A program made the translations under genes and the position numbers. Positions 1 to 11,600 of a stretch of DNA of 64,000 nt are shown in pieces; the stretch's first letter is position 1, and every line of letters starts with the position of its first letter. The stretch is taken from contig NC_081333.1 in the NCBI RefSeq assembly GCF_022539665.2, positions 3,286,001 through 3,350,000 on the forward strand. The letters are read 5' to 3'. Origin of the DNA: Daphnia carinata. Its lineage: Eukaryota; Arthropoda; Branchiopoda; Diplostraca; Daphniidae. Below the pieces are notes generated by a model. That model was not told where the DNA came from. It did no database searches and saw only the letters and a program-made list of their open reading frames with translations.

Positions 1-49
1 AAAAGAAAAACAACCATTAAACATATCAACTGTTGATCATGTAACTTAC

Positions 50-1319
50 ATGACTCATAGATTCAACTTCTGGTGGAAGCTTGGGAAAGGACATACAAAT
101 TGCAGATTAAAATCATTGTATAAGGCTCTTGAATGATAAACGAGCACCTGTACAATGTTGCATTGTTGATAGTTGTGTTCCCAGTACATGAAAATCCTTT
201 CCTATTGGATAAAATTTTTTTTTTTAGATTAGACATGGTTGGCAAAAAGCAGGAGAAATGCTTTGTCATAAATTCAAAACTATTTGAAGAAAAATCCTTT
301 CATACCTAAAGAGTCCATGTATGATGTTCATCTCTGCAATGGCAGCAAAATTAAAACATCTTTAGGGCCATTTAAGTACCCAGTTTCCCCAACACTCTGA
401 ACGTAAAGGACAAGTTGTTCTTTAGACAGAGAAGCAGAATTATTTGAGGTTTCTAGCTGTGACAGAACTATAAAGGATTGCTGTTGTACTGGATTTATTA
501 ACACAAGATGGTACTTCTCATTAGACAATGTGCATACTCTATTACTTTACCTCATACCTTAATGGTAATGCACTCTCAGTGTTTTTTCATCTGTAGGCTG
601 ACTCTTCCATCCTGTAACACTTCCAGACTTGATTTGATCCCCCATTAAATTCTGTGAATGCAAAATAATAGCATTAAAAATACTTTTTCAATAGACATAA
701 AACCGAAAAGTACCTAATCCATGTTTCATGTTGAACTTGTGCCATATCTTGGTTTCCGTACCACACCCATTTTCGGCCCAAATACGGTCCCACAATTTGT
801 TCACTTCCTTCACTGCATGGGCTTATTACTAACAATTCTTTTTGTGCAGCACTAACAGAATTTAAATTTAACACACTGTCAGGTGGTAGACTGAATAACT
901 AAACAATATATAATTGTTTGTTAAAATTCTATACTTATTTTGAATTCTTATTTGAAAAGTTTAGGTACCTGACTGTGTTCGCCTAATGCCAATTCATCCT
1001 CATGTTCAGTTAGAGAAGAGTTTTGAAAAACCTCCTTCACTGTTTGGAAACTGTTCCGTTCCAATTTGTTCTTTTCCCCTAGCTGAGCTTGTAGACTCAA
1101 ACTTTGAGCTACAAAACACAAATGAATAAAAGCAAATAAATAGAATCATTATGTATTAGGCCTTACCATCCTTAGCTTTCCTGTTATCTAATATTTTGTG
1201 CTGTTGCAATAATTGAGCCTGCAGGTCCATAATTTGATCTAATAAACAATAATTAATAATTCAAAACAAATATAATAATGTTTATACTTACCATCCTTTT
1301 GTTGTATTATCTTTTCCAT
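50..1319 (-). pseudogene. Unidentified coiled-coil protein gene, 5' part, with apparent frame lesions; continues off the left edge
   Basis: I do not recognise the family. Exons read from right to left are 1292-1319, 1167-1238, 969-1108, 714-898, 551-627, then about 303-516, 148-201 and 50-79. The first four join in consistent phase and give a heptad-rich coiled coil followed by a region containing PYLGRKWVWYGN. Exon 551-627 stays in frame only if its A6 run (minus strand) had five A residues; as written the frame ends at TGA. A similar extra A in the A5 run near 1320-1324 separates an upstream ATG (MENNAWLEEQ) from the coiled-coil frame. Near 303-330 the reading ends either at TGA or, if a 46-nt intron is removed, at a TAG touching a good donor; yet the next two exons (148-201, 50-79) are open in matching phase. 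Either assembly homopolymer errors or a decaying gene would explain this. I lean towards errors for the two A runs. Confidence 0.5.
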
Positions 1320-1639
1320 TTTTCAATTGTTCCTCCAGCCACGCGTTATTCTCCATCCACGCTACTGAACTAACTGCGAATGGCATCCAATGGACTAATA
1401 ATGAGTCTGAAGATTGCCTAAAAAAAGAAAAAAGTGTGATTTTTTTTTTTTTGGCGAAATTTTTTTTTTTTTTTTATGTAAAACGGATTGCCATACTTTG
1501 ATTGTTTTATTTATGAACTGCAAAACCAACAGGAAAACTGATATTGTTTTTGAAATAAGCATTAAATTTTGATTAAATTCCACGAGTTTTTTAGATTTCC
1601 AAGAGATGTCAAACAAAAGTGGGAAGGCTGCGATTCATT

Positions 1640-2450
1640 TTTCAAGTTCATTTTTGCATTTTTTTTTTGAAATATTCGTAAAAAACAGAGGGTGCGCTAA
1701 GAGGTCGGACAAATAAGCCCGACCCTCTATGTGTCGGGCTTATGTTTCTAGCCAAACATTTTGACAAAACTACTTGAAATTCAATGCAAAAATAAACAGT
1801 TATTTTAAAACTATATTGAATATTGGGCTGTAGCGTTCAAACCACAAACCCAATGCAAAAATAAACTTGATTTTCGTGGTTTCCATTCAATTAAGAATCG
1901 AAATCATGTATTTTAAATGAAATTTAAATTTTGGCCAAAAATGAAAAAGTGGAAAGCAAAAATAAACTTGATTTTCATGATTTCCATAATCAATTTTAAC
2001 GATGATTTTGATTCGAAATCAATATTTCAAAAACCATAAAGTGCAAAAATGAACTTTTTTCATGATTTCCATTCAATTTTGAATCTAAATCATGTATTTT
2101 AAGTGATATCTATATTTGGGCCAAAAATGAAAAAGTGGGAAGGCTTATAGCCTTCTCACTTTTGTCAAAATCGGCCGAAAACGAAATCTCACGGAATTGG
2201 ATGAAACTATACCGAATCAATCAAAATTTAACGGTGATTTCGATTCTGTGATTGGTTTTGTCGCTAAGTCAACCGTTTTTGAAATAAATGAAAACAAAGT
2301 GTTTTTTTACTTGTTAGCGCACCATTTGTTTTTTACGTTTATATCAAAAACTATAAAGCCAATGCAAAAATGAACTTGATTTTCGTGATTTCCATTCAAT
2401 TTTGAATCGAAATAATATATTTTAAGTGAAATTTAAATTTTGTAAAATTT
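1640..2450. repeat. Foldback dispersed repeat, related to the repeat at 34.8-35.8 kb
   Basis: Positions about 1640-1835 match, in reverse complement, the stretch around 34990-35240, including the AAGCCCGA/TCGGGCTT hairpin. The remainder, about 1850-2450, matches 35215-35640 in the forward direction. It contains several diverged copies of a unit with the motif GCCAATGCAAAAATGAACTT followed by ATTCAATTTTGAATCGAAAT. Two hairpins stand out: 1713-1743 (10-bp perfect arms ATAAGCCCGA/TCGGGCTTAT) and about 2131-2163 (AAAGTGGGAAGGCT pairing with AGCCTTCTCACTTT, one mismatch). There is no coding capacity, so it looks like a non-autonomous mobile element or its rearranged remnant. Confidence 0.75.
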
Positions 2451-2991
2451 TGTAAAATTAGGTAGTTTTTGGTTTGCCTAGTTTTCATCGCCATCGCTAG
2501 ATGGCGTTTGCTTTCCCTCCAAGTTAAACATTTTCATAGAAATCTTTAAACAATGCAAACTTTATGACGGTGTGGCCCTTACTTTGGCACAGGTGTAATG
2601 GAACGCAAATTATGGCAAGTAACTGTGTAATTTTACATAACGCTGTCCAACAAGTGTGACATAACATGTAGCAATATGCCGTATAGTAGAGTACAGGTAA
2701 ACAATGAAACTTTAAGGTAGAGGTAACGTAAATCTGAATGCCGAAAGCTCTTGAAAGAAGAAAATATATTTTCGTCGTAAGTTGAGGAAATGCATACTTC
2801 ACCTCGATTGACCCTTGCGTTAGCAGTGACCACGCCAACGCGTTCTTATTGCATCAAATGTGTATTGCAACTCTAATAGAGTACAAGATTTGTCAAGATA
2901 ATATTTAGCCATCTCACTCATCACACTAAAAGATTACATATTCATTAAATTATTACAAAACAGGAAACCTGCAGTTTGGCTAAATGCAAAC
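2451..2991. other. Intergenic spacer, nothing recognised
   Basis: An open frame of about 100 codons exists on the minus strand (2524-2838), but it has no domain, no supporting splice sites and an unusual mix of Cys, Leu and aromatic residues. I treat it as chance. Confidence 0.5.
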
Positions 2992-2997
2992 TTTATT
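2992..2997 (-). terminator. Polyadenylation signal AATAAA adjoining the stop codon of the CUB gene
   Basis: The minus strand reads TAAATAAAG at the end of the CUB gene: the stop TAA shares its last A with AATAAA. If used, the 3' UTR would be only about 15-30 nt long. Confidence 0.55.
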
Positions 2998-4873
2998 TAG
3001 ATAACAATGTTCTGAAATCTGTTGGTGGAAGCTGGACACGGTTCTTGCTGATAGGTTAAACAAAAACCTAAATTGCCCTGTTCTCCCTCGCCGGCTTCCA
3101 ATCCGTTAGTGAAGTAACGTAATTCAAACGGCACGGACCTCGCTGAAAAAGGTAGAAATTTAAAAAACAAAGCAACAAAACAATTTGCATTCTCGAACAG
3201 ATGTCTTGAAACAAAATCTAATCAACTTACTAAATACTGGTGTTGATCTGGTTTCGGCATTGATGCTGTTAAAGGCGCTGCCGCACAACCGAGCGGCACA
3301 AACGGCTCCGTTCGATTTAATAGCCTGACCTCGTATATCCGAACCGCAAGGTATCATTAAATAATCCGCGGTACAAGCTGCATCGACTCCGGACGCAACC
3401 GTAGTAGCCCCAGCCGTCAAAGCGCCTGAGATGGAGAATCCGAGTCCCGGTAAATTGACCTGATCAGGACACGCGTTGTACTGCATTTCGCAGAAATCCT
3501 GCAAAATTAACGCGTGCAATATTTTTAATCAACAATATTTCTTGGGGAAAATTGTTACATTTGTTTGTGTTTAACTTACAGATTCTTGTCGGATGCAAAT
3601 TGTATAATCTTGGAACGAGAGTTGTCGCGCCGTGTTGACGCCTCTGGCTTCGAAAAAGAAGTTGAACGACCTTAACACGCCCACACTTCCGGTAAAATAC
3701 TGCAAACATCCCGGGGGTGCTGAAACGATTAGAATTTGACAATTTTTTTACTTTGGGTTTGAAGCAGGAAAGGTTTTAAAAAATCATGAAAGAAAAGGAC
3801 GAAATCAAAAATAATGAATGCATTTGCATACCTGCGAAACCTTCGTTGCAAGGGATTTGTGACACTCGAATCTTCCAATTGCGGGCTGACATCACGCCAG
3901 CAACCAAATTACTTGTAATCATGGTCAGCATGATGGGTTGTGTACTGTTATATCCGATATTCAAATACACTATAAGATTCAATCGGGAAACCGGTTAACG
4001 AACCAATGCATATTTTATTTTTAATGAACTCTTTTATCAACATACTATGCTGTCCAGCGTTGTCACCGCAAATGACAGGTACCGGTGACGTGGTACCGGT
4101 TACCACAAAGCTATCCGCGACGCAACGATGTTCCACCGGTTCCGGTTGGGCAATCGAAAATGCCTCGAAATCCAGCCTTGAAAATAAATTATCATAATCA
4201 GGGAGATTGTAAGTTACTTTCTAACACTGCTCTTTTGTCTTTTCTTTTTCTTGTCGCTAAAAAAAGTGCTAAAACTATTTTCTTAGTAATACCGGAGTTG
4301 ACAAATGTTGGGTGCTAGTCGATTAACAGTGGTGTAACATTGCCCTGCAGCTGTATACGATGCCGGATAACCCTGATTGACGAAATACGTGTTATTGGCG
4401 TAAATAACACCCTGGCATGTTTTTGTGGCTAGAAAAACAAAATAAATAAATAAAAAGGCATTTTGTTATGTCGAACAATTATCCGAATGTTTTGACAGGT
4501 ACGACTTACTGACGCAACATAATCCAAATCCCCTGCCACAAGAACCTGAGATGTTGCCACGGAAAGCAAAGCATTCGGGGTAAGAGAGACATGTACCAAT
4601 GTCACCACTCAATGCCCTGCAAGCTCGGTTGTTGTTGATAACAGTATCGAATAAGCCGAAAACTGTCCTTGGGCCAAATTCAATATGCAAAAAAAATCAA
4701 TAGATTAATTAAGATTTCAAATTAGTTTTAGAATTAAAAGTGTTACATTTTCCATCGCGAATGTCCCAGGCTGGATTCAATGAAGTGTTGGAATTGGACA
4801 ACGTGATTTCCGATGTAACGAAAGGCAAGAAGATGACGGTAGACAATAGCAACTGGACCACGGCCGCCAGCAT
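2997..4873 (-). CDS. Secreted CUB-domain-type protein of the arthropod CUB-like family
   Basis: Eight exons: 4747-4873, 4510-4662, 4293-4428, 4046-4176, 3832-3969, 3580-3719, 3231-3498 and 2997-3142. All junctions are GT-AG and in phase, giving 412 aa. The N-terminus is a hydrophobic signal peptide (MLAAVVQLLL...). Next comes a short Cys-rich module ending in GFGLCC (about residues 60-93), then CUB-like segments with motifs seen repeatedly in arthropod proteins of this type: NICQLR.DF, PVICGDNAGQH, W.I.VSQIPC, GCLQYFTGS, NFCEMQY-like, and the terminal GFCLTYQQEPCP. The many paired cysteines fit an extracellular protein. Its role is unknown; CUB modules generally bind proteins or carbohydrates outside the cell. 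An in-frame ATG 54 nt upstream is possible, but the chosen one starts directly at the signal peptide. A degenerate relative lies just upstream (5004-5135). Confidence 0.88.
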
Positions 4874-5003
4874 CTTTGAATGGAGATTGACCTGCGAATG
4901 CCCGACAGAATGGAAAAGAAGTTGCATTTAAAGGTTTTCCTACTCGCAATAACTTCCGCCTCGACCGCTGGCTATGCAGGAAAATATGCAAATCTCAGAT
5001 CCG

Positions 5004-5135
5004 TTACTGAGTTGTTCGTAACGGCTCGAAAGGTGTAACTTCCGCCCCGATCGACGCAGTCGCTCCACATTTGATAGCCACGGCCTGATTGATCCGTTGA
5101 GAAGCTGTGTATTCCGGAATGTACGACAAATACGT
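5004..5135 (-). pseudogene. Possible relic of a second CUB-type gene
   Basis: One minus-strand frame reads YLSYIPEYTASQ... and ...KCGATASIGAEVTPFEPLR before a stop. It resembles the penultimate part of the intact neighbour (DYLMIPCGSD ... CGSAFNSINAE ... VPFELR), with lost cysteines and no signal peptide or flanking exons. The similarity is weak and judged by eye. It may be the remnant of a tandem duplicate. Confidence 0.35.
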
Positions 5136-5807
5136 TACAGTATAATTAGAGCAGGGTCAAGAAGTCCAAGACAAAAGAAAATCTAGAAGAAAAACTAGAA
5201 CGTAAGACTTTTGTTTCCTCTCTCGCATAAAGCCACACAAGACGGAGAAGAGGCAAGAGAGATCCGGGTTGCATTCACTGTGATTTCAGATAGTTTTTAA
5301 ATTTTTCTTGTTGTCCTTTCACATTTAAAAGGTAGCAATAAACAAAACATTAAATAGTTGTTCAACATTTGGCGGTGGGTCGATGGGGAAATAGCTGAGA
5401 ATATTATCATATGTTAGTGTAAAGAATGCCCTTCTGATTCTAAAAGGGCTCGTGGTTAAGACATTGACACCGTACCAAGGCTAGACGTGATAACGAGATT
5501 TCCTTCCTTTTGGTTCGTGAGGTGAACTCAGAGAGATTCAAAGGATAAATGAACACAACAAAAAGAGAGGTAAATGGAAGATCAACAATTGTTGCAAATT
5601 GGCATTGGCCTTCTGCTTAGCGTAGAAAGCAGAACAATTGCACCGTTACTATAAAACTAAAGAGACATTTGTGTGCGAAAGGGTTGAATTGCCTCTGGGT
5701 CTAGAGATTTTGAATAGCTATATCTTACATGACAGGCGTGTTGTTGGGTCTCGCATGTCCAACAGCTTAGCTACAGATATCCACCTACTTGTCTACTAGA
5801 CTCCTTG
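5136..5807. other. Intergenic spacer
   Basis: No coding exon, RNA gene or repeat recognised. It should contain the 3' UTR of CUEDC2 (minus strand). Confidence 0.5.
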
Positions 5808-7031
5808 TCAATGGAATCGGTACTGGCGAGCTGGTTTAAGCGTGACGAACGTTTTTTTGGCCTCTTCTTTGTTTGCCTCGGTTTCCTCCTTGATTTCAGT
5901 GTAACGTTCCCCTTTTATTGTCACCACCTTGTTGTCTAAATATCGCACCATCTTCTTAGGTTGCTTTTAAAAGAAATAATATTCTTGACTCAACATATTA
6001 TTAGATTTAAAAACTCTAGTTACAGTTTTGACTGGAGGAGGCCTGTGCTCACGTTGATCATCATCTTGGTCAATGTAAGAATACTTTTCAATAATCTTCT
6101 TCTTGAGTGTAGTATCATTAACTGGTCTTGTCTTGTGCAAAGAAGTTGTCTAGCATACCAGTACTTTGCAATAGATATTTCACAAAAACACTTTAAAAAA
6201 TACCTCTGGGTTAGAAAGGGATTCCCCTGTTTCCTGCCTGTGGAGAACAAGTTGCACTGCTTCTTCAACACAACTATTTGACAGTGAAAGACAATGAGTG
6301 GCCTCTACAAGAGAAATTGATGGGAACATCTCCAACAAAAGACGAACATCATCTGTTTTCTCAAACTCCTAAGGACAAAAAGAACCGATTTTATTACAGC
6401 AAAAAAAGTAAAAAGTAATAAGCTTTATCACATAAAACAAAATAGACACAGCACTTACCTGGAAACCCGACTGTGACGAGTCACTTGTGCTTGCATCGCT
6501 AGATTCTGAGACTCTAGGAGACAATCTGTCTGCTTTTATCACTGCTGGAGCAGGGAACATTAATCCAACATCCGTCGTGACCTTCAAGCCTTTTGAATCT
6601 TATCCAACAAAAGGAAACCGTGTTATCATACACCTACAAACTACATAAACAATCAAGGTACCTTCTTTAGATTTTGAGAGTTTAGATGATAGCTCAAAGA
6701 TCCAGTGACAAATGACAGTGTGTGGGATGGAAGCAAAATCAGGAAAATATGCAGTGAGCATCTCACTGAAAGATTCTACATCAAATATATCTTCCTGGCA
6801 CAAGTCAGATCCAATTTCTTCTAAAATGCTCACCACATAGCTTAAAACAATTTCATCAATGTAACTAAAATGGAATAAAATACAAAACAATAAGTTACTC
6901 CCATTTCTCAAAATATACTTGACAGAAATAATTAAGGGGTTAAACCTCAGGTTGGCCTGTGGAATGTTGTCTTTAAGAAATACCAAGAGAGATTCTTTTA
7001 CTAAAACTTCTTGGTCTTCCACGCAACTCAT
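5808..7031 (-). CDS. Cuedc2: CUE domain-containing protein 2 (CUEDC2)
   Basis: Six exons: 6946-7031, 6662-6864, 6459-6598, 6204-6368, 6024-6149 and 5808-5963, all in phase, giving 291 aa against about 287 in human CUEDC2. The N-terminal region carries the family pattern [18 protein letters not shown]...[20 protein letters not shown]. The ubiquitin-binding CUE segment is around residues 145-195 ([20 protein letters not shown]...EEAVQLVL). The conserved tail [24 protein letters not shown]...[13 protein letters not shown] is complete. In vertebrates the protein binds ubiquitin and modulates cell-cycle and NF-kappaB/steroid-receptor signalling; the role here is inferred from homology. The start is the first ATG, with the encoded order matching the human protein. 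Nothing appears broken. Confidence 0.95.
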
Positions 7032-8638
7032 GATTCAATCAATAAGATGAAAAATGAGATTCGATTTCGGACGAAAATTGAAGTGGCTGGTTCAGTTTTT
7101 TAATGCGAGATAACAATACACGAAGTTTACCAATACAATTGTTTATTTTAAGGTTTTAAAATAGACGAAACTCTTCGGAACTCTTTCAGAGACAGGGGAC
7201 AGTGTCGAACGAAAAAATATTGACATGGGAGTGTGCATGTTGCCAGATTTTGGAGGGAGTTTGGGATTTTGGGCTTATTTACTTCGTTATCGTTATACCA
7301 AGGTTACACAAAAGTCACCGAGTGTGGGTATGAATTATTCACTATTCCAGATCATCATCAGTAACTTGCTCATCGACCCATACAAATTTGTGACAAGTGT
7401 ACCGTGTGTCGTTGTCTGATTGTTTTAGTTAGAATGGAAGCTACCAACTCTGACAGGTACGGGTAGAGATGAGGTATAGAAGGCTTTAAAAACAATAGTT
7501 ATGCAAAAGTTCAACTTAAGAAAGCACCATTTCTTTATAAGCAATCAATCAAGTAATTCCCAACAGGAGCCAAGTAGGGCTTACAAGATCAACCAGCCTG
7601 CTCAAAGGACCATAAGCTTTTACACAAACAGCTACAAGGCATTACCAGTTAAGACCTGTCAATTAGACCATGTTTGATCTTGTCAGGTTTTAACCTAAAT
7701 TTACCATTTCAGATGGGTTGTCTATGCTCTACTTTATAAGATAAATGTCTAATACTAAAAACCTGTTGACAGAAAGAAAAACAAATCCATTCGACCTGGT
7801 CGTTTAACGAAAGTTACTTGATTGTAAGAAAACCTCGCGGCATGACCCAACCCTTGTAGCTATTTTAGCATGCAAAGTTCAAATTTACCGACTTCATGGT
7901 TCCGTAACATATGCAAACCTTTACAATAGGCAATATTTTTTATTTTACAATATCCTTGAATGGAGTTTTATCTTACATGCCTCATGATTACTGTGCGGAA
8001 TATTTTTTTAGAAAGAAAGTCTAGAACAAATTACATGTCAAGAGCAAAAAATTGATTAGATTCGAAATTTTTTAAACATGCCCTTTAGAAGTTTTTTACG
8101 TATAACTAAGCAGGTGAATTTTATCAAAATAGCAAAATCCCCGCATGTTTTCTGTTACACGATTAGTGAAAGTTTAAAGACAAAAGAAAACTTGTCAGTA
8201 CCTAAAATGGGAATTTAGGGACAGACATTCGCACAGTTTAAGTGTCCGATGACGAATTTTTTAATGCCAGCTTTCCACGCCTTTCAAGCGAAATTTATTG
8301 GGAGCTTACAGAAAGTTTTTTATCTCAGGAGAAAGCATTAAACCCCTGCTAAACCCTGAAGGTAATTACTATTTTATAGGCAAATAAATCAAGTTTTTTT
8401 TTATAAGACAATATTCTAATAGCACATAACGATAAATTGAATGACTTCAACTTAAAAAGCTAAATTGTCTGCCACGTCATTTGATCCTTACAAAATCCCA
8501 AAGTAAACGACGCATATGTACCAGAAAAAATTTTCATTTATTTTTATTTTATGTATAAACAAAAGGGGAAAGTATAAGACTAAAAAAAAACGTGGGATGT
8601 TTGAGAATAGATTTTTCTGTTTGTTTGTTTGTTTTGTT
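7032..8638. other. Intergenic spacer between CUEDC2 promoter and the 3' end of the protease homologue
   Basis: AT-rich sequence. The first about 100 bases should hold the CUEDC2 promoter; near 8535-8555 the minus strand has AATAAA-type signals for the protease homologue. A 64-codon plus-strand open frame (7225-7419) has no supporting features and is treated as chance. Confidence 0.5.
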
Positions 8639-11600
8639 TTAGCGTCCATAACCGGCTCCAGCCCCAAATTGGGTCTGGAATTGCTGCTGATTTTGGAAAG
8701 CCGAGTTGGACTGTTCGACAAGACTGGCTTCGGGCTTGAACATTTGCTGCTGCATCCAAGGAGCGACTGCCATAACGTCAGAATAAACTCCCGGCTGTTG
8801 TTGATTGCTGCACCCCACCGACCAAGACGACAAGCCGATTAGGACGTGACTGCCGTCGGGACGTACGCAGACCAGTGGAGATCCTCCATCGACCTGGTGA
8901 ATGCATAACATATACACATTTAAGTAGCTAACTCATATCCCTATAATACTTTCGGAAATTTGCATAATTTTTGTAGTTGGTGACTCACCTTGCATGGGTT
9001 AATGCTGTTTTGGGTAGAAGCACAAGTGAAACTCTTATGTAACTTAAAATATTTGCCTAAATGGCTGCTTTGCAGTGAGTTTTGGCAATCTTCGTTGCGC
9101 ACAACACTAACCTGGACCTTATTCAAAACACCGCTTTGTAAACCTGCCAATGCCATTTGCATACCATTAGCCATGTAAATTTGTGGTAAAAAAAAAAATA
9201 GGATGACGTCTGAATCGAATTGAAACATATTCCATCTCAAATTAGACGGCACATACCAGACAAAGTATCGTGACCCCATCCGGAGACGACGCATTGCGAA
9301 ACTTGGGGCTCGGATTGCGTTGGAAGACAGATTGGAGCAATATGTGCTTGTCCCGAAGGTGCGGCTGCAGCTAGCATGAGAACGGCTGTGTCGTGGAAGA
9401 GAGAACCTTCGGCGAAATCAGGATGACCGACGACAGCTGTCACGGGAATTTCATAATGCGGTAGAGGTTCATTAGTAGTGCCTACATGCTGTTCGCCAAG
9501 TCGCACAATCAGGTTAGAAGGGATAGTCCTGTAAAGCCAAACATAATTTTAAAAATTAGACATTCGTTTCTAAACACACGGACGTTTCATTTTATCTTAC
9601 CCCTGGACACAGTGGAACGATGTAGCGACAAATTTCGATCCGATAAGAGCACCGGAGCAAGTCATGGATCCGTTGACATTGGCAATCATGACATGCCAAG
9701 GAAATTCTCCTAACGCAGCTTCGCCATTGCCAAGTAATTGAGAAACGGGTCTGGAGATACCGCATTGATTTTCCAAAACTTGGCTAGCTGGCGCAGGCGG
9801 AGGCGGTGGTGGGGGGATGAAGGATTGTTCAACCACAGGTTGCGTTGTTGGTGGAGGAAGAACGACAACGGGTGGCGGAGCCACAACGGCTGGCGGAGCC
9901 ACAAAGGGTTCAATCGGAGGAGGCAAATAAGATAATGAAGGGGCTTCAACTGGCTGTACTGGTGGTGGAGGTGGTCGTGTAGTAGGCGGTTGGGTAGGAG
10001 GTGGAGGTGGTAGTTTACAGCAGACACCAGCCTGGCCATCTTCGGGGTTTTGGCATCTCTAATGAATAGAAACAAATGAGCGTATTGAATTTTTAGTTTG
10101 AAATTAAACTGTTGTCTTACAGCGTTTGGACTGTTGTCGAAGGGTTCGAAACGACCACCACAAACGTGAGCTGGGATGCATTCCTGGGTAGGAAGGCATT
10201 GAATGTACGGTGGTTGAGTAGGGGGTGGTGGAGGTGGAGGCAAATAAGAATCAGGAGGTGGTACTATTACGGGTTCAATGGGTGGTGGTGGTTTAGTTGG
10301 CGGTGGGGTAGGAGGTGGTGGTCGATTGCAGCAGACTCCAACCTGATAGTCGACAGTCTGACATCTCTGTAAAAGATAAACGTTTAAATGAAACAAATTA
10401 CATGAAGCTAAACAAAAATGGATCAATGTTTTCTTTTACCGCGTTTGGACTATCATTAAACGGTTCGAACCGACCACTGCACACGTGAGTTGGAACACAT
10501 TCTTGGGTTGAAAAACATTGAATGTATGGCGGTTGAGTTGGGGGTGGTTGCGTTGAGGGAACATAAGGGACAGTAGGAACTGTTGGTACGGGTTGAACAG
10601 GTGGGGCAGGAGATTGCGGCTGAATTTGTTCTTGGACAACTGGTGCCACAGGAGGCATGCCCGGCATGGGCATACCAGCTGGCCAAGGATCGTTGTACAA
10701 CGGATCGCGACAGCAGAAACCAATTTGATTGGTTTCCACATTCAGACACGACTAAATACAAGGGATTTCAATCAAAAAAAGTGAAACGTTTTGTAACAAT
10801 TCAAAACCTAACTACCATCAGAGGTGTACGATAGGGTTTCAACTGCTCAGAAAGGAAAACGGGCTTGTCAATCATAACACCGTCGATGCTGCAATACTCT
10901 TCCGGTACGCATTTCAATGCTGCAGCGCAACCGGGATACGGTAAAGAATTGGCTGGTACGGCTGGTGGGCCTTGTGCCACTCTTAATTTGTTTTAGAAAG
11001 AAGCGCAAATGAAGATGCGAACAAGTTTAAAAAACGAGATACGTACGAAGCTTGTGTTGGTGGAGCAGCTGGTGGAGGTGGTGGTCTAGTTGGAGCTGGT
11101 GGTGGAGGTTGGGTGTTAACCGGCGGTGGCGGGGGAGGTTGGTACGTTGGCGGTGCTGGGGTATAAACCGGTGGAGGAGACGGGGTATAAACGGGTGCAG
11201 GTGCGGGGGTGTAAACGGGTGCAGGTGACGGGGTGTAAACGGGTGGGGGAGCGGGAGTGTAAACTGGTGCAGGTGCTGGTTGGTAAACAGGTGGAGCAGG
11301 TGAGTAAGCGGGTGGTGAAGTTGGTTGATAAGCGGGTGGAGTCTGAGCCAAAACGGGTGCCGTCACCGGATAATAAACCGGTCTCCTCGTAGTGGTTGTT
11401 GGCGCTGGTGGATAGTATATCGGTGGCGAAGATGGCAAGTGAACCGAAGGGTATGTCGATGGCGGGGATGGATGTTGAGCCGGTGATGGATAATACACAG
11501 GCGACGAGGATGGTGTACATCCACCGGAGCAACCCACAACTTGTTGGTTCTGAGCTTGCGGTGAAGGTGGATAATAAGTAGCAGGAGGTTGTTGTACCAC

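Noticed and set aside
2524-2838. Open frame of 104 codons on the minus strand
   Set aside because: No domain, no splice support, and it starts from a random ATG in AT-rich spacer.
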